The notes under the pieces: generated by a model | The model's database searches: none | Told to the model about the DNA's origin: nothing | Seen by the model: the letters and a program-made list of their open reading frames with translations, nothing else | Shown: piece after piece, positions 1-6,039 of the stretch | Position numbering within the stretch: position 1 is the first letter of the stretch | How the letters are laid out: each line of letters begins with the position of its first letter | Source: an uncultured Collinsella sp. | GTDB lineage: Bacteria; Actinomycetota; Coriobacteriia; Coriobacteriales; Coriobacteriaceae | Length of the DNA: 15,698 nt | Direction: 5' to 3' | Assembly: GCA_900549555.1 (NCBI GenBank) | Contig: UROO01000039.1 | Coordinates: 1-15,698, forward strand | Translations under genes and position numbers: made by a program

Positions 1-2279
1 GGCTCGGGCGCTTTCTCCACGGCGGGCTCTGCGGCAGCCTCGGGCTCATTCACCGGGGGAGCTGCAACCACTTCCGGTTTGGCAGCTGCCCCATGTTCAA
101 CCTCGGCCTGGATAGCTTCTTCGGCCACGCGTTCCTTCTCCTGTGCGCGCTGCTGCGCGGCGGCCTCGGCGTTGCGATACGCGCGCTCCAGCAGAGCTTC
201 CTGCGAGTTGAAGGGTTTCTCGTCCTCTTTGCGCTCAACCGGAACCCAGGTGCCGCCACTCGTCAGGCTGCGTGCCTTCACGTTGTCGCGCAGCTGCATT
301 CCCATGTACTCGTGCACCAGGGCGCGGCAGGTGGGGTCGAGCACGGGGAAGGCGATCTCCACGCGGTGCTCGGTGTTGCGCGTCATCATGTCTGCCGAGC
401 TCAGGTAGATCATGTCCGAGTCCACGCCAAAGGCATAGACGCGCGCATGCTCCAAAAAACGTCCGACGATGGAGCGCACGTGCACGTTCTCGGTCTTGCC
501 CGGAATACCGGGCTTGAGACACGAGATGCCGCGGATGATCATGTCCACGCGCACACCGGCACACGATGCCTCGGCGATCTTATCGATAACCTCGCGGTCG
601 GTCAGCGAGTTGAGCTTAAAGAACACGCGGGCGGGCTCGCCGACAAGGGCGCGCTGAATCTCGCGGTCCAGGCCGCGCATGATGAGCGGTTTCAGTCCGG
701 CGGGCGCCACGCCCAGGAAGCGGTAGTCGCCGCGCAGGTTGCCCAGCGACAGGTTGCGGAAGAACAGGTTGGCGTCCTCGCCGATACCGGGATGGGCGGT
801 CATGAGCATAAAGTCACTGTAGAGCTTGGCCGTCTTCTCGTTAAAGTTGCCGGTGCCCAACAGCGTGAGACGGGTAAGTGCCATGCCCTCGCGATAGGTG
901 AGCTGGCAGATCTTGGAGTGGCACTTAAAGCCCTCGGAGCCGTAGATAACGGTGCAGCCGGCCTCTTCCAGGCGCTCGGCCCACTCGATGTTGTTCTGCT
1001 CGTCAAAGCGTGCGCGGAGCTCCATAAGCACCGTGACCTCTTTGCCGTTTTCGGCAGCATCGATGAGTGACTCGCACAGGCGGCTTTGTTTGGCCACGCG
1101 GTAGAGCGTGATGCGCAGCGAGATGCACTCGGGGTCGTAGGCTGCTTCGTGCACCAGGTCCAAGAACGGGTTCATGGCCTCGTAAGGGTAAAAGAGCAGC
1201 TTGTCGTGCTGCAGCACCTGCTCGCGGATGGAGCGGGCCATATCGATGGTGGGATTGGGCTGCGGCTTAAACGGCGTAAAGAGGAGCTCATTACGCAGGT
1301 GCTCGGGAATCTTACCCTCAATGCCAAAGACGTAGCCAAGGTCAAGGGGGATATCGCAGGTAAAGACCGAGCGGCGAGAAAGCTCGAGCGCCTTGCGGAT
1401 GGTCTTGAGCGTTGGCTTTTCGAGTGAGCCCGATACGGCGAGCACCACCGGCTGCAGGCGCAGGCGCTTCTTGAGGATGCGCTTCATGTGCTGGCGGTAA
1501 TCCTCGTCCTCCTCGACGCCCTCGCCGTCCGGGTCGATATCGGCATTGCGAGTGACGCGGATCAGCGCGCGATCCAGCGGCTTATAGGAGCCAAAGCAGC
1601 TGTCCAGGCAGGCGAGGATGACATCCTCGAGCAAGATGTAGGAGTAGGTGCCGGTGGGCGAGGGGATCTCGACCACGCGGTTCATCGAGGCGGGAATCTC
1701 GATCAGGCCCAGCAGGCTCTCCTCGTCGGTGATGCCGTCCAGGCCACAAGCCAGATAGAGTGCGCCGTTGCGCAGGTTGGGGAAGGGATGGCGCGGGTCA
1801 ATGACCAACGGTGAGATAACCGGCGACACGTAGGCCTGGAAGTAGCGGGTTACAAAGGTGCGCTCCTCGGGCGTAAGCGAATCGATTTGCGCGCGGTGAA
1901 CGCCCAGAGTGTCGAGATTGCCCTCGATGCTCTTAAAGATGGACTCCCAACGGGTAAGGAGCCCGGGCAGCTCGGCCATGACAGCGTCGACCTGTTCGGA
2001 GGCGGTCATATTGCTCTTGTTGTCGACAGGCTGTTTTTTGAGCTCGGCAAGGTCGGACAGGCCACCCACGCGCACCATAAGGAACTCATCGAGGTTTGAC
2101 TCGAAGATCGAGACGAACTTAAGGCGCTCGAACAGCGGCACGGACTCATCAAAAGCCTCGTCGAGCACACGGTTGTCAAAGCGTAGCCAGCTGAGCTCTC
2201 GGTTCTGCGTGTACGAGAAGTCGCGCGGCGGTTTGCGCAGCTTTGCGGCGGCTTGCCTTTTTTCGATTTTGCTCGGCAT
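1..2279 (-). CDS. ppk1: Polyphosphate kinase 1 (partial, C-terminus beyond left edge)
   Basis: PPK1 transfers the ATP gamma-phosphate to inorganic polyphosphate, and can run in reverse. Reading the minus strand from the ATG at 2279 gives an uninterrupted frame of about 759 residues with no stop before the edge. Family landmarks occur in order: ELSWL at residues 28-32 (N-terminal domain), SNLDEF, ARFDEQNNIEWA at 423-434, the phosphoacceptor-type histidine H454 in GFKCHSK, LGTGNFNEKTAKLYSDF, and the second conserved histidine H611 in GRFLEHARVY. Recognisable PPK1 homology ends near residue 690. Beyond it lies an Ala/Glu/Gln-rich, then Pro-rich tail of at least 70 residues, longer than the usual enzyme of roughly 690-720. 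The start at 2279 has a weak GGAC about 9 nt upstream; an in-frame ATG at 2285 is the alternative. The gene diverges from the ADI genes and shares no obvious operon with them. Confidence 0.96.
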   Translation of the reverse strand, partial: MPSKIEKRQAAAKLRKPPRDFSYTQNRELSWLRFDNRVLDEAFDESVPLFERLKFVSIFESNLDEFLMVRVGGLSDLAELKKQPVDNKSNMTASEQVDAVMAELPGLLTRWESIFKSIEGNLDTLGVHRAQIDSLTPEERTFVTRYFQAYVSPVISPLVIDPRHPFPNLRNGALYLACGLDGITDEESLLGLIEIPASMNRVVEIPSPTGTYSYILLEDVILACLDSCFGSYKPLDRALIRVTRNADIDPDGEGVEEDEDYRQHMKRILKKRLRLQPVVLAVSGSLEKPTLKTIRKALELSRRSVFTCDIPLDLGYVFGIEGKIPEHLRNELLFTPFKPQPNPTIDMARSIREQVLQHDKLLFYPYEAMNPFLDLVHEAAYDPECISLRITLYRVAKQSRLCESLIDAAENGKEVTVLMELRARFDEQNNIEWAERLEEAGCTVIYGSEGFKCHSKICQLTYREGMALTRLTLLGTGNFNEKTAKLYSDFMLMTAHPGIGEDANLFFRNLSLGNLRGDYRFLGVAPAGLKPLIMRGLDREIQRALVGEPARVFFKLNSLTDREVIDKIAEASCAGVRVDMIIRGISCLKPGIPGKTENVHVRSIVGRFLEHARVYAFGVDSDMIYLSSADMMTRNTEHRVEIAFPVLDPTCRALVHEYMGMQLRDNVKARSLTSGGTWVPVERKEDEKPFNSQEALLERAYRNAEAAAQQRAQEKERVAEEAIQAEVEHGAAAKPEVVAAPPVNEPEAAAEPAVEKAPE

Positions 2280-2314
2280 ATGCATCTGTCCGTTCAGTCC
2301 CCGCGGGGGACGGT

Positions 2315-2342
2315 AGCCTAACACTATTCACTATTGTCTCAA
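2315..2342 (-). promoter_or_regulatory. Possible ppk1 promoter
   Basis: On the minus strand, TTGAGA (2342-2337) and TAGGCT (2320-2315) are separated by 16 bp, about 35 bp upstream of the ppk1 start. The -35 is a good match to consensus but the -10 is poor. A small GTCCCC/GGGGAC hairpin (2297-2311) lies between the promoter and the start codon. Confidence 0.3.
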
Positions 2343-2685
2343 TTTAGTCGACTTGTGGCACGGACGTATTGTGCGAACGGTATCTTAACCTACTTCTTAC
2401 GCTGCCAATGCATGCAACTAACTGCCTGACTCGTTTTGAAAACAATCCATATCCATACTCAACTGGTGAGAATGTATGAATAAGAATGATTGCGAGCTGA
2501 ATATAATCGAATCCAAATCGAATCGCGGACAAACGACATATATATGCAGAAAACCGTTTTAGCTATGCAATTCCTAAACATGAAAATATTTGTGCAATCT
2601 GGCTTAATTCCTTAGAAAAAAGACGTTTACCTTTGAAAACCTGCTTTAGAGAACTGAAGTGCATCATGGGGGAATCATATGCGAT
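2343..2685. other. AT-rich gene-free region between ppk1 and arcA copy 1
   Basis: This is the distal part of the divergent ppk1/arcA intergenic region. It is clearly AT-rich compared with the genes on either side. I see no convincing gene: the short minus-strand frame at 2344-2532 has no ribosome-binding site and no recognisable protein features. It holds one GAACGGT element (2375-2381, followed by ATC), an imperfect palindrome with TGAAT half-sites around 2475-2510 that weakly resembles ArgR boxes, and an ACCGTTTT variant near 2553. A regulatory role is inferred from recurrence of these elements upstream of the second arcA. Confidence 0.45.
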
Positions 2686-2687
2686 AT

Positions 2688-2754
2688 ACCGTTCATCTCA
2701 CTTTGCTGACCGTTCGGGGGCGAGGTGGAATTGCGGGTGGTTTTTGGATATAAC
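2688..2754 (+). promoter_or_regulatory. arcA copy 1 promoter with tandem CCGTTC elements
   Basis: Two direct repeats, ACCGTTCA (2688-2695) and ACCGTTCGGGGGC (2709-2721), start 21 bp apart. They are followed by a conserved AGGTGGAA block and a -10-like TATAAC (2749-2754) in the context TTTTGGATATAA. The second arcA has the same arrangement with identical spacing: 21 bp between repeats, and 40 bp from the second repeat to the -10. No good -35 hexamer stands 16-18 bp upstream of the -10, which fits an activator-dependent promoter. The identity of the regulator is unknown. Confidence 0.6.
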
Positions 2755-2800
2755 TAGAGCTGTCAGCAAGCAGCGTCCCATACGGAGGGGCGCTGATACA

Positions 2801-2834
2801 TTCGGCCAGTAAGGCCCGAAAGAAAGGTAGGAGG
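2801..2834 (+). promoter_or_regulatory. Leader hairpin and ribosome-binding site of arcA copy 1
   Basis: TTCGGCC (2801-2807) can pair with GGCCCGAA (2813-2820) with one bulged base and an AGTAA loop. It sits just before the Shine-Dalgarno AGGAGG (2829-2834), which is only 2 nt from the ATG. The second arcA keeps the hairpin with a different loop and a shifted pairing register, suggesting that the structure is maintained. Confidence 0.4.
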
Positions 2835-4079
2835 CCATGACGAAAGGTCTGCACGTGCCTTCCGAGATCGGCAAGCTCAGGAAGGTCTGCCTGCACCGTC
2901 CCGGCGACGAGCTCCTCAACCTGCCGCCCGACGAGCTCGAGCGACTCCTGTTCGACGACGTCCCGTTCCTGGAGGTCGCGCAGCAGGAGCACGACACCTT
3001 CGCCCAGATCCTGAGGGACCAGGGCGTCGAGGTGCTCTACCTCGAGAACCTCGTCGCCGAGGTGTTCGACCAGGTCCCCGGCGCCCGCGCCGAGTTCACC
3101 GACCAGTACATCGCCGAGGCCGGCATCCGCGGCCAGCGCATGCCGCAGATCGTCCGCGAGAAGCTGGACTCCATCGAGGACAACCTCGAGTTCGTCAAGA
3201 AGACCATGGCCGGCATGACCAAGGCCGAGATCGACATGCCCCTCACGGCGTCCACGACCCTCGACTCCCTGGTCAACTCCGAGTCCGAGTCCGACCTGAT
3301 CATCGACCCGATGCCCAACCTCTACTTCACCCGCGACCCGTTCGCGGTCGTCGGCGAGGGCGTCAACCTCAACCGCATGTACTCGGTCACCCGCAACCGC
3401 GAGACCCTGTACGGCAAGTACATCTTCAAGTACCACCCCGACTACAAGGACGTCTCCCTGTACTTCCGCCGCGACTGCCAGTTCCACACCGAGGGCGGCG
3501 ACGTGCTGAACATCAACGAGAAGACCCTCGCCGTCGGCATCTCCCAGCGCACCCAGGCCGCCGCTATCGACATCATGGCCCAGAACATCTTCTGGAACTC
3601 CGACTCCAAGGTCGAGCGCATCCTTGCCTTCGACATCCCGGTCTCGCGCGCCTTCATGCACCTCGACACGGTCTTCACCCAGATCGACGTCGATAAGTTC
3701 ACGATCCACCCCGCCATCATGGGCACCCTGCGCGTCTACGAGCTGACCGCCGGCAAGAACCCGGGCGACGTGAACATCCGCCTGATCGAGGACACCCTCG
3801 AGCACGTCCTGGAGGACGCCACCGGCGTCGACCAGGTCAAGCTGATCCCCTGCGGCGGCGGCGACCCGATCGCGGCCTCCCGCGAGCAGTGGAACGACGG
3901 CTCCAACACCCTGTGCGTCGAGCCCGGCAAGATCTGCGTCTACGCCCGCAACACCGTCACCAACGACGTGCTGTACAAGGAGGGCCTGGACCTTCTCGTC
4001 GTGCCCTCCGCCGAGCTCTCCCGCGGCCGCGGCGGCCCGCGCTGCATGAGCATGCCCTTCTGGCGCGAGGACCTCTAAG
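2813..4079 (+). repeat. Exact direct repeat, copy 1 (arcA unit)
   Basis: By eye, this stretch of about 1267 bp is identical to 6018-7284, covering the end of the leader hairpin, the ribosome-binding site, the whole arcA frame and one base past the stop. Identity ends abruptly at both sides (A2812 versus G6017, and G4080 versus T7285). The two copies start 3205 bp apart in the same orientation, so recombination between them would remove one arcA plus the aminotransferase gene. Confidence 0.9.
2837..4078 (+). CDS. arcA: Arginine deiminase, copy 1
   Basis: Cytoplasmic hydrolase converting L-arginine to L-citrulline and ammonia, the first step of the ADI pathway. The 413-residue length is typical. 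The catalytic set of the guanidine-modifying superfamily is visible: D167 in FTRDPF, E219 in QFHTEGGDVL, H275 and D277 in MHLDTVF, and the nucleophile C403 in GGPRCMSMPF. The N-terminus (GLHVPSEIGKLRKVCLHRPG) is classic for ArcA. The start has AGGAGG immediately upstream. Nearly all codons end in C or G, more so than in the neighbouring aminotransferase, consistent with high expression. It has its own promoter and is followed by a terminator, so it appears monocistronic. The same protein is encoded again at 6042-7283 with no base differences that I could find. Known: ADI gives ATP and acid resistance through ammonia. Inferred: two copies raise dosage or allow separate control. Confidence 0.98.
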   Translation: MTKGLHVPSEIGKLRKVCLHRPGDELLNLPPDELERLLFDDVPFLEVAQQEHDTFAQILRDQGVEVLYLENLVAEVFDQVPGARAEFTDQYIAEAGIRGQRMPQIVREKLDSIEDNLEFVKKTMAGMTKAEIDMPLTASTTLDSLVNSESESDLIIDPMPNLYFTRDPFAVVGEGVNLNRMYSVTRNRETLYGKYIFKYHPDYKDVSLYFRRDCQFHTEGGDVLNINEKTLAVGISQRTQAAAIDIMAQNIFWNSDSKVERILAFDIPVSRAFMHLDTVFTQIDVDKFTIHPAIMGTLRVYELTAGKNPGDVNIRLIEDTLEHVLEDATGVDQVKLIPCGGGDPIAASREQWNDGSNTLCVEPGKICVYARNTVTNDVLYKEGLDLLVVPSAELSRGRGGPRCMSMPFWREDL

Positions 4080-4138
4080 GTTTTCAAAGAACCGTACAGG
4101 TCTTACTACAAACATCTAGCTGCCATTAGATGTCTCCC

Positions 4139-4179
4139 AATGGGGTGGTGCGGGTTTTCGCACCACCCCATTCTTGTTT
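4139..4179 (+). terminator. Rho-independent terminator after arcA copy 1
   Basis: A perfect 14-bp stem, AATGGGGTGGTGCG (4139-4152) with its complement at 4159-4172, encloses a GGTTTT loop and is followed by CTTGTTT. A smaller hairpin, ACATCTA/TAGATGT (4112-4133), lies just upstream. The stem is nearly symmetrical and could also stop transcription from the other side. Confidence 0.85.
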
Positions 4180-4214
4180 AATAAGTTAAATTAGCATCAG
4201 ATAAAGTGTCCAAT

Positions 4215-4334
4215 ATGTCTAGAGGCAGTCACGTTGATACCCCAACGGTGTCGGCTTCTTCGCCTTTTGGGCATCATCTCGATTCCCATGACCTTTGCCG
4301 GCATCATTCCCGTATTCTAGCGATTGGAGCCTAG
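4215..4334 (+). other. Possible His-rich leader ORF before the aminotransferase
   Basis: A 39-codon frame starts at ATG 4215 and stops at TAG 4332-4334, 2 nt before the aminotransferase ATG. Six of its 39 residues are histidine, with HH pairs in the contexts GHHLDS and CRHHSR. No good ribosome-binding site precedes it (AAAGTG at best), and the frame overlaps the Shine-Dalgarno of the next gene. It could be a coupled leader peptide or chance. I cannot support it as an expressed gene. Confidence 0.15.
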
Positions 4335-4336
4335 CC

Positions 4337-5461
4337 ATGGATATCAAGACGATTGGCGTTGAGGAGTGGCTTAACGTTTGGGAGAAGAGCGCTACGTGGG
4401 ACATTGCTCAGTCGACGATCTCGTCGCTGACCATGGGCGAGCTTCGTGCGCTTGACGAGCAGGACGGCGCCACGTTCTACGAGCGCCTTGATCGCGAGAA
4501 GATGAACTACGGCTGGATCGAGGGTTCGCCGGAGTTTAAGGTCGAGGTCGCCAAGCTGTATCGTCGCGAGGTCAATCCCGATCACATTCTGCAGACCAAT
4601 GGCTGCACGGGTGCCAACCTCAACGCCATCATGGCCGTTGTCGAGCCCGGCGATCATGTGATTGCCGAGTGGCCTACCTATGCGCCGCTCTATGAGATCC
4701 CGCGTACGCTTGGTGCCGAGGTCGAGTATTGGGAGCTTCGCGAGGAGCTCGGATGGAAACCCGATATCGAACAGCTCAAGCGCCTCGTTCGCCCCAATAC
4801 CAAGCTCATCAGCATCAATAACGCATCGAACCCCATCGGTACGGTGCTAAATGCCGATATGCTCGGCCAGATTGCCGAGATTGCCCGTTCGGTGGGCGCC
4901 TACGTGCTGTGCGACGAGGTGTATCTGCCGCTCGAGAACACCGAGTCCTTTATGTCGATGGCAGACGTGTACGAAAGGGCCATTGTCACCAACTCGGTGT
5001 CCAAGACCTATTCGACGCCCGCAGTCCGCGTGGGCTGGGTCATTGCGGACGAAGAGGTGTCTAACCGCATCCGCACCTACCGCGACTACACCATGATCTG
5101 TGGTGGCGTGTTTAACGATGCTTTGGCGACCTACGTGCTCGAGCACAAGGACAAGGTTCTCGAGCGCAACCGCAAGATCGTGTTTGGTAACCGCGATATC
5201 GTACAGGCTTGGATCGATACGCAGCAGCGTGTCTCCTGGACGGCCCCGCAGGGCGTGTCAACCTCGTTTATCCAGCTGGATATTCCCGAGGATGACGAGG
5301 AGTTCTGCAAGCGCCTGCTGGCCGATAGGGGAGTGCTGTTGGTCCCCGGTAGCCGTTTTGAGCTTCCCTGCGGAGCGCGCCTGGGCTACTGCGCGAGCGA
5401 AGATGTTCTTCGCGAGGGCTTGAGGCTTCTGGGCGAGGCGCTGGCCGAGCTCGATCGCTAG
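4337..5461 (+). CDS. PLP-dependent aminotransferase, class I/II (fold type I), substrate unknown
   Basis: A 374-residue cytoplasmic enzyme of the aspartate-aminotransferase superfamily. Cofactor residues are visible: N165 in NNASNPIGTV, D193 in LCDEVYLPL (pairs with the PLP ring nitrogen), the Schiff-base lysine K223 in SVSKTYSTPAVRVGW, and R348 in GARLGYC, the position that usually binds the substrate carboxylate. The chosen ATG has GGAG 7 nt upstream; an in-frame ATG at 4295 would add 14 residues that do not look family-like and has no better site. The N-terminus (GVEEWLNVWEKSA) and YGWIEGSPEFK segment recall a subgroup often annotated simply as aminotransferase, or by similarity to capreomycidine synthase VioD, whose substrate is an arginine derivative; that resemblance is from memory. 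It lies between two arcA copies with its own terminator. A role on arginine, citrulline, ornithine or their keto acids is inference from position only. Confidence 0.9.
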   Translation: MDIKTIGVEEWLNVWEKSATWDIAQSTISSLTMGELRALDEQDGATFYERLDREKMNYGWIEGSPEFKVEVAKLYRREVNPDHILQTNGCTGANLNAIMAVVEPGDHVIAEWPTYAPLYEIPRTLGAEVEYWELREELGWKPDIEQLKRLVRPNTKLISINNASNPIGTVLNADMLGQIAEIARSVGAYVLCDEVYLPLENTESFMSMADVYERAIVTNSVSKTYSTPAVRVGWVIADEEVSNRIRTYRDYTMICGGVFNDALATYVLEHKDKVLERNRKIVFGNRDIVQAWIDTQQRVSWTAPQGVSTSFIQLDIPEDDEEFCKRLLADRGVLLVPGSRFELPCGARLGYCASEDVLREGLRLLGEALAELDR

Positions 5462-5515
5462 TCCCTTGAGGTTCTCGAAGGCCTAAACCTTGCTGGACCC
5501 TAGGTGTACCGAATG

Positions 5516-5555
5516 CAGACCCGCTCCCTTTTGGGGAACGGGTCTGTTTGTCTTT
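5516..5555 (+). terminator. Terminator after the aminotransferase gene
   Basis: CAGACCCG (5516-5523) pairs with CGGGTCTG (5539-5546). Inside, TCCC/GGGG pairing encloses a TTTT loop. The run TTTGTCTTT follows. The aminotransferase is therefore probably a single-gene unit. Confidence 0.8.
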
Positions 5556-5893
5556 GCTGCCGAAAAAGTCAAGTTGTTACAAATGGAGACGCAAGATCGA
5601 TCGGGTATTCGATGGGCCTTATACTGAGCTTCCGGTGAACGGTATCCAACGTCTGGTAAACGGTAATCTGTTTGTCAAAAATGAATAGGACGCACTTTTT
5701 TCTGAATAAAAATCAAAATGGTTGAGACACAGCGAGAATTGCGAATTCTATTCATATCGTTGCGTGAAATATGCAATTTGAGGGTGGTTTAACAAAGATT
5801 AGTTTCAATTGATTTATCGGTTAAGAAAGCGTTTAAGCACGTAAATAAACTTTATTAAATCAAAGTGTGCCATGCGTGAAGTATATGTGTATG
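5556..5893. other. AT-rich gene-free region upstream of arcA copy 2
   Basis: No credible coding sequence is visible; a 13-codon frame at 5680 lacks a ribosome-binding site. The region resembles the one upstream of arcA copy 1 in composition and in scattered short elements rather than in continuous sequence. It holds GAACGGTATC (5637-5646), shared exactly with 2375-2384, a TAAACGG variant near 5657, a TATGCAATT element that also occurs near 2564, and an ArgR-box-like sequence at 5701. Confidence 0.5.
5701..5718 (+). promoter_or_regulatory. Possible ArgR box upstream of arcA copy 2
   Basis: TCTGAATAAAAATCAAAA matches the classical ARG box (TNTGAATWWWWATTCANW) at 14 of 16 defined positions, with both mismatches in the right half-site. 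A weaker relative is near 2475 upstream of copy 1. It is far from the proposed promoter (about 240 bp), so it could act at a distance or be chance in AT-rich DNA. Confidence 0.3.
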
Positions 5894-5959
5894 CCGTTCA
5901 CCCCTCATATAAAACCGTTCGGGGGCAAGGTGGAAGTATGGACTGATTTTGGATATAAA
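5894..5959 (+). promoter_or_regulatory. arcA copy 2 promoter with tandem CCGTTC elements
   Basis: CCGTTCA (5894-5900) and ACCGTTCGGGGGC (5914-5926) are 21 bp apart when measured from the shared CCGTTC. AGGTGGAA and TTTTGGATATAAA follow, with a -10-like TATAAA at 5954-5959. Spacing to the -10 (40 bp from 5914) equals that upstream of copy 1, although the bases between are not all conserved. A downstream leader block, CACACGGAGGGGCGCT (5982-5997), is also shared with only one base change. Confidence 0.6.
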
Positions 5960-6003
5960 TATGTCGTCAGCAATAACGCCTCACACGGAGGGGCGCTAAC
6001 GAA

Positions 6004-6039
6004 TCGGCCCTGACAGGGGCCCGAAAGAAAGGTAGGAGG
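6004..6039 (+). promoter_or_regulatory. Leader hairpin and ribosome-binding site of arcA copy 2
   Basis: TCGGCCC (6004-6010) pairs with GGGCCCGA (6017-6024), with one bulged base and a TGACAG loop, just upstream of AGGAGG (6034-6039). Relative to copy 1 the loop differs but pairing is kept. The exact repeat begins inside the 3' arm of this hairpin. Confidence 0.4.

Noticed and set aside
93..1427. Plus-strand open frames of 325 and 113 codons opposite ppk1
   Set aside because: They lie wholly within the conserved PPK1 reading frame, which carries intact catalytic histidines. The plus-strand products look like composition artefacts.
2693..4087. A 464-codon minus-strand open frame opposite arcA copy 1, repeated opposite copy 2 (5967-7337)
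   Set aside because: It exists because arcA codons almost all end in C or G, which removes stops on the opposite strand. The predicted protein is a low-complexity run of Val, Gly, Asp, Leu and Ala with no family features, and its duplication only reflects the duplicated arcA.
5680..5721. A 13-codon frame in the arcA copy 2 upstream region as a leader peptide
   Set aside because: It has no ribosome-binding site, no run of regulatory codons, and no counterpart upstream of arcA copy 1.
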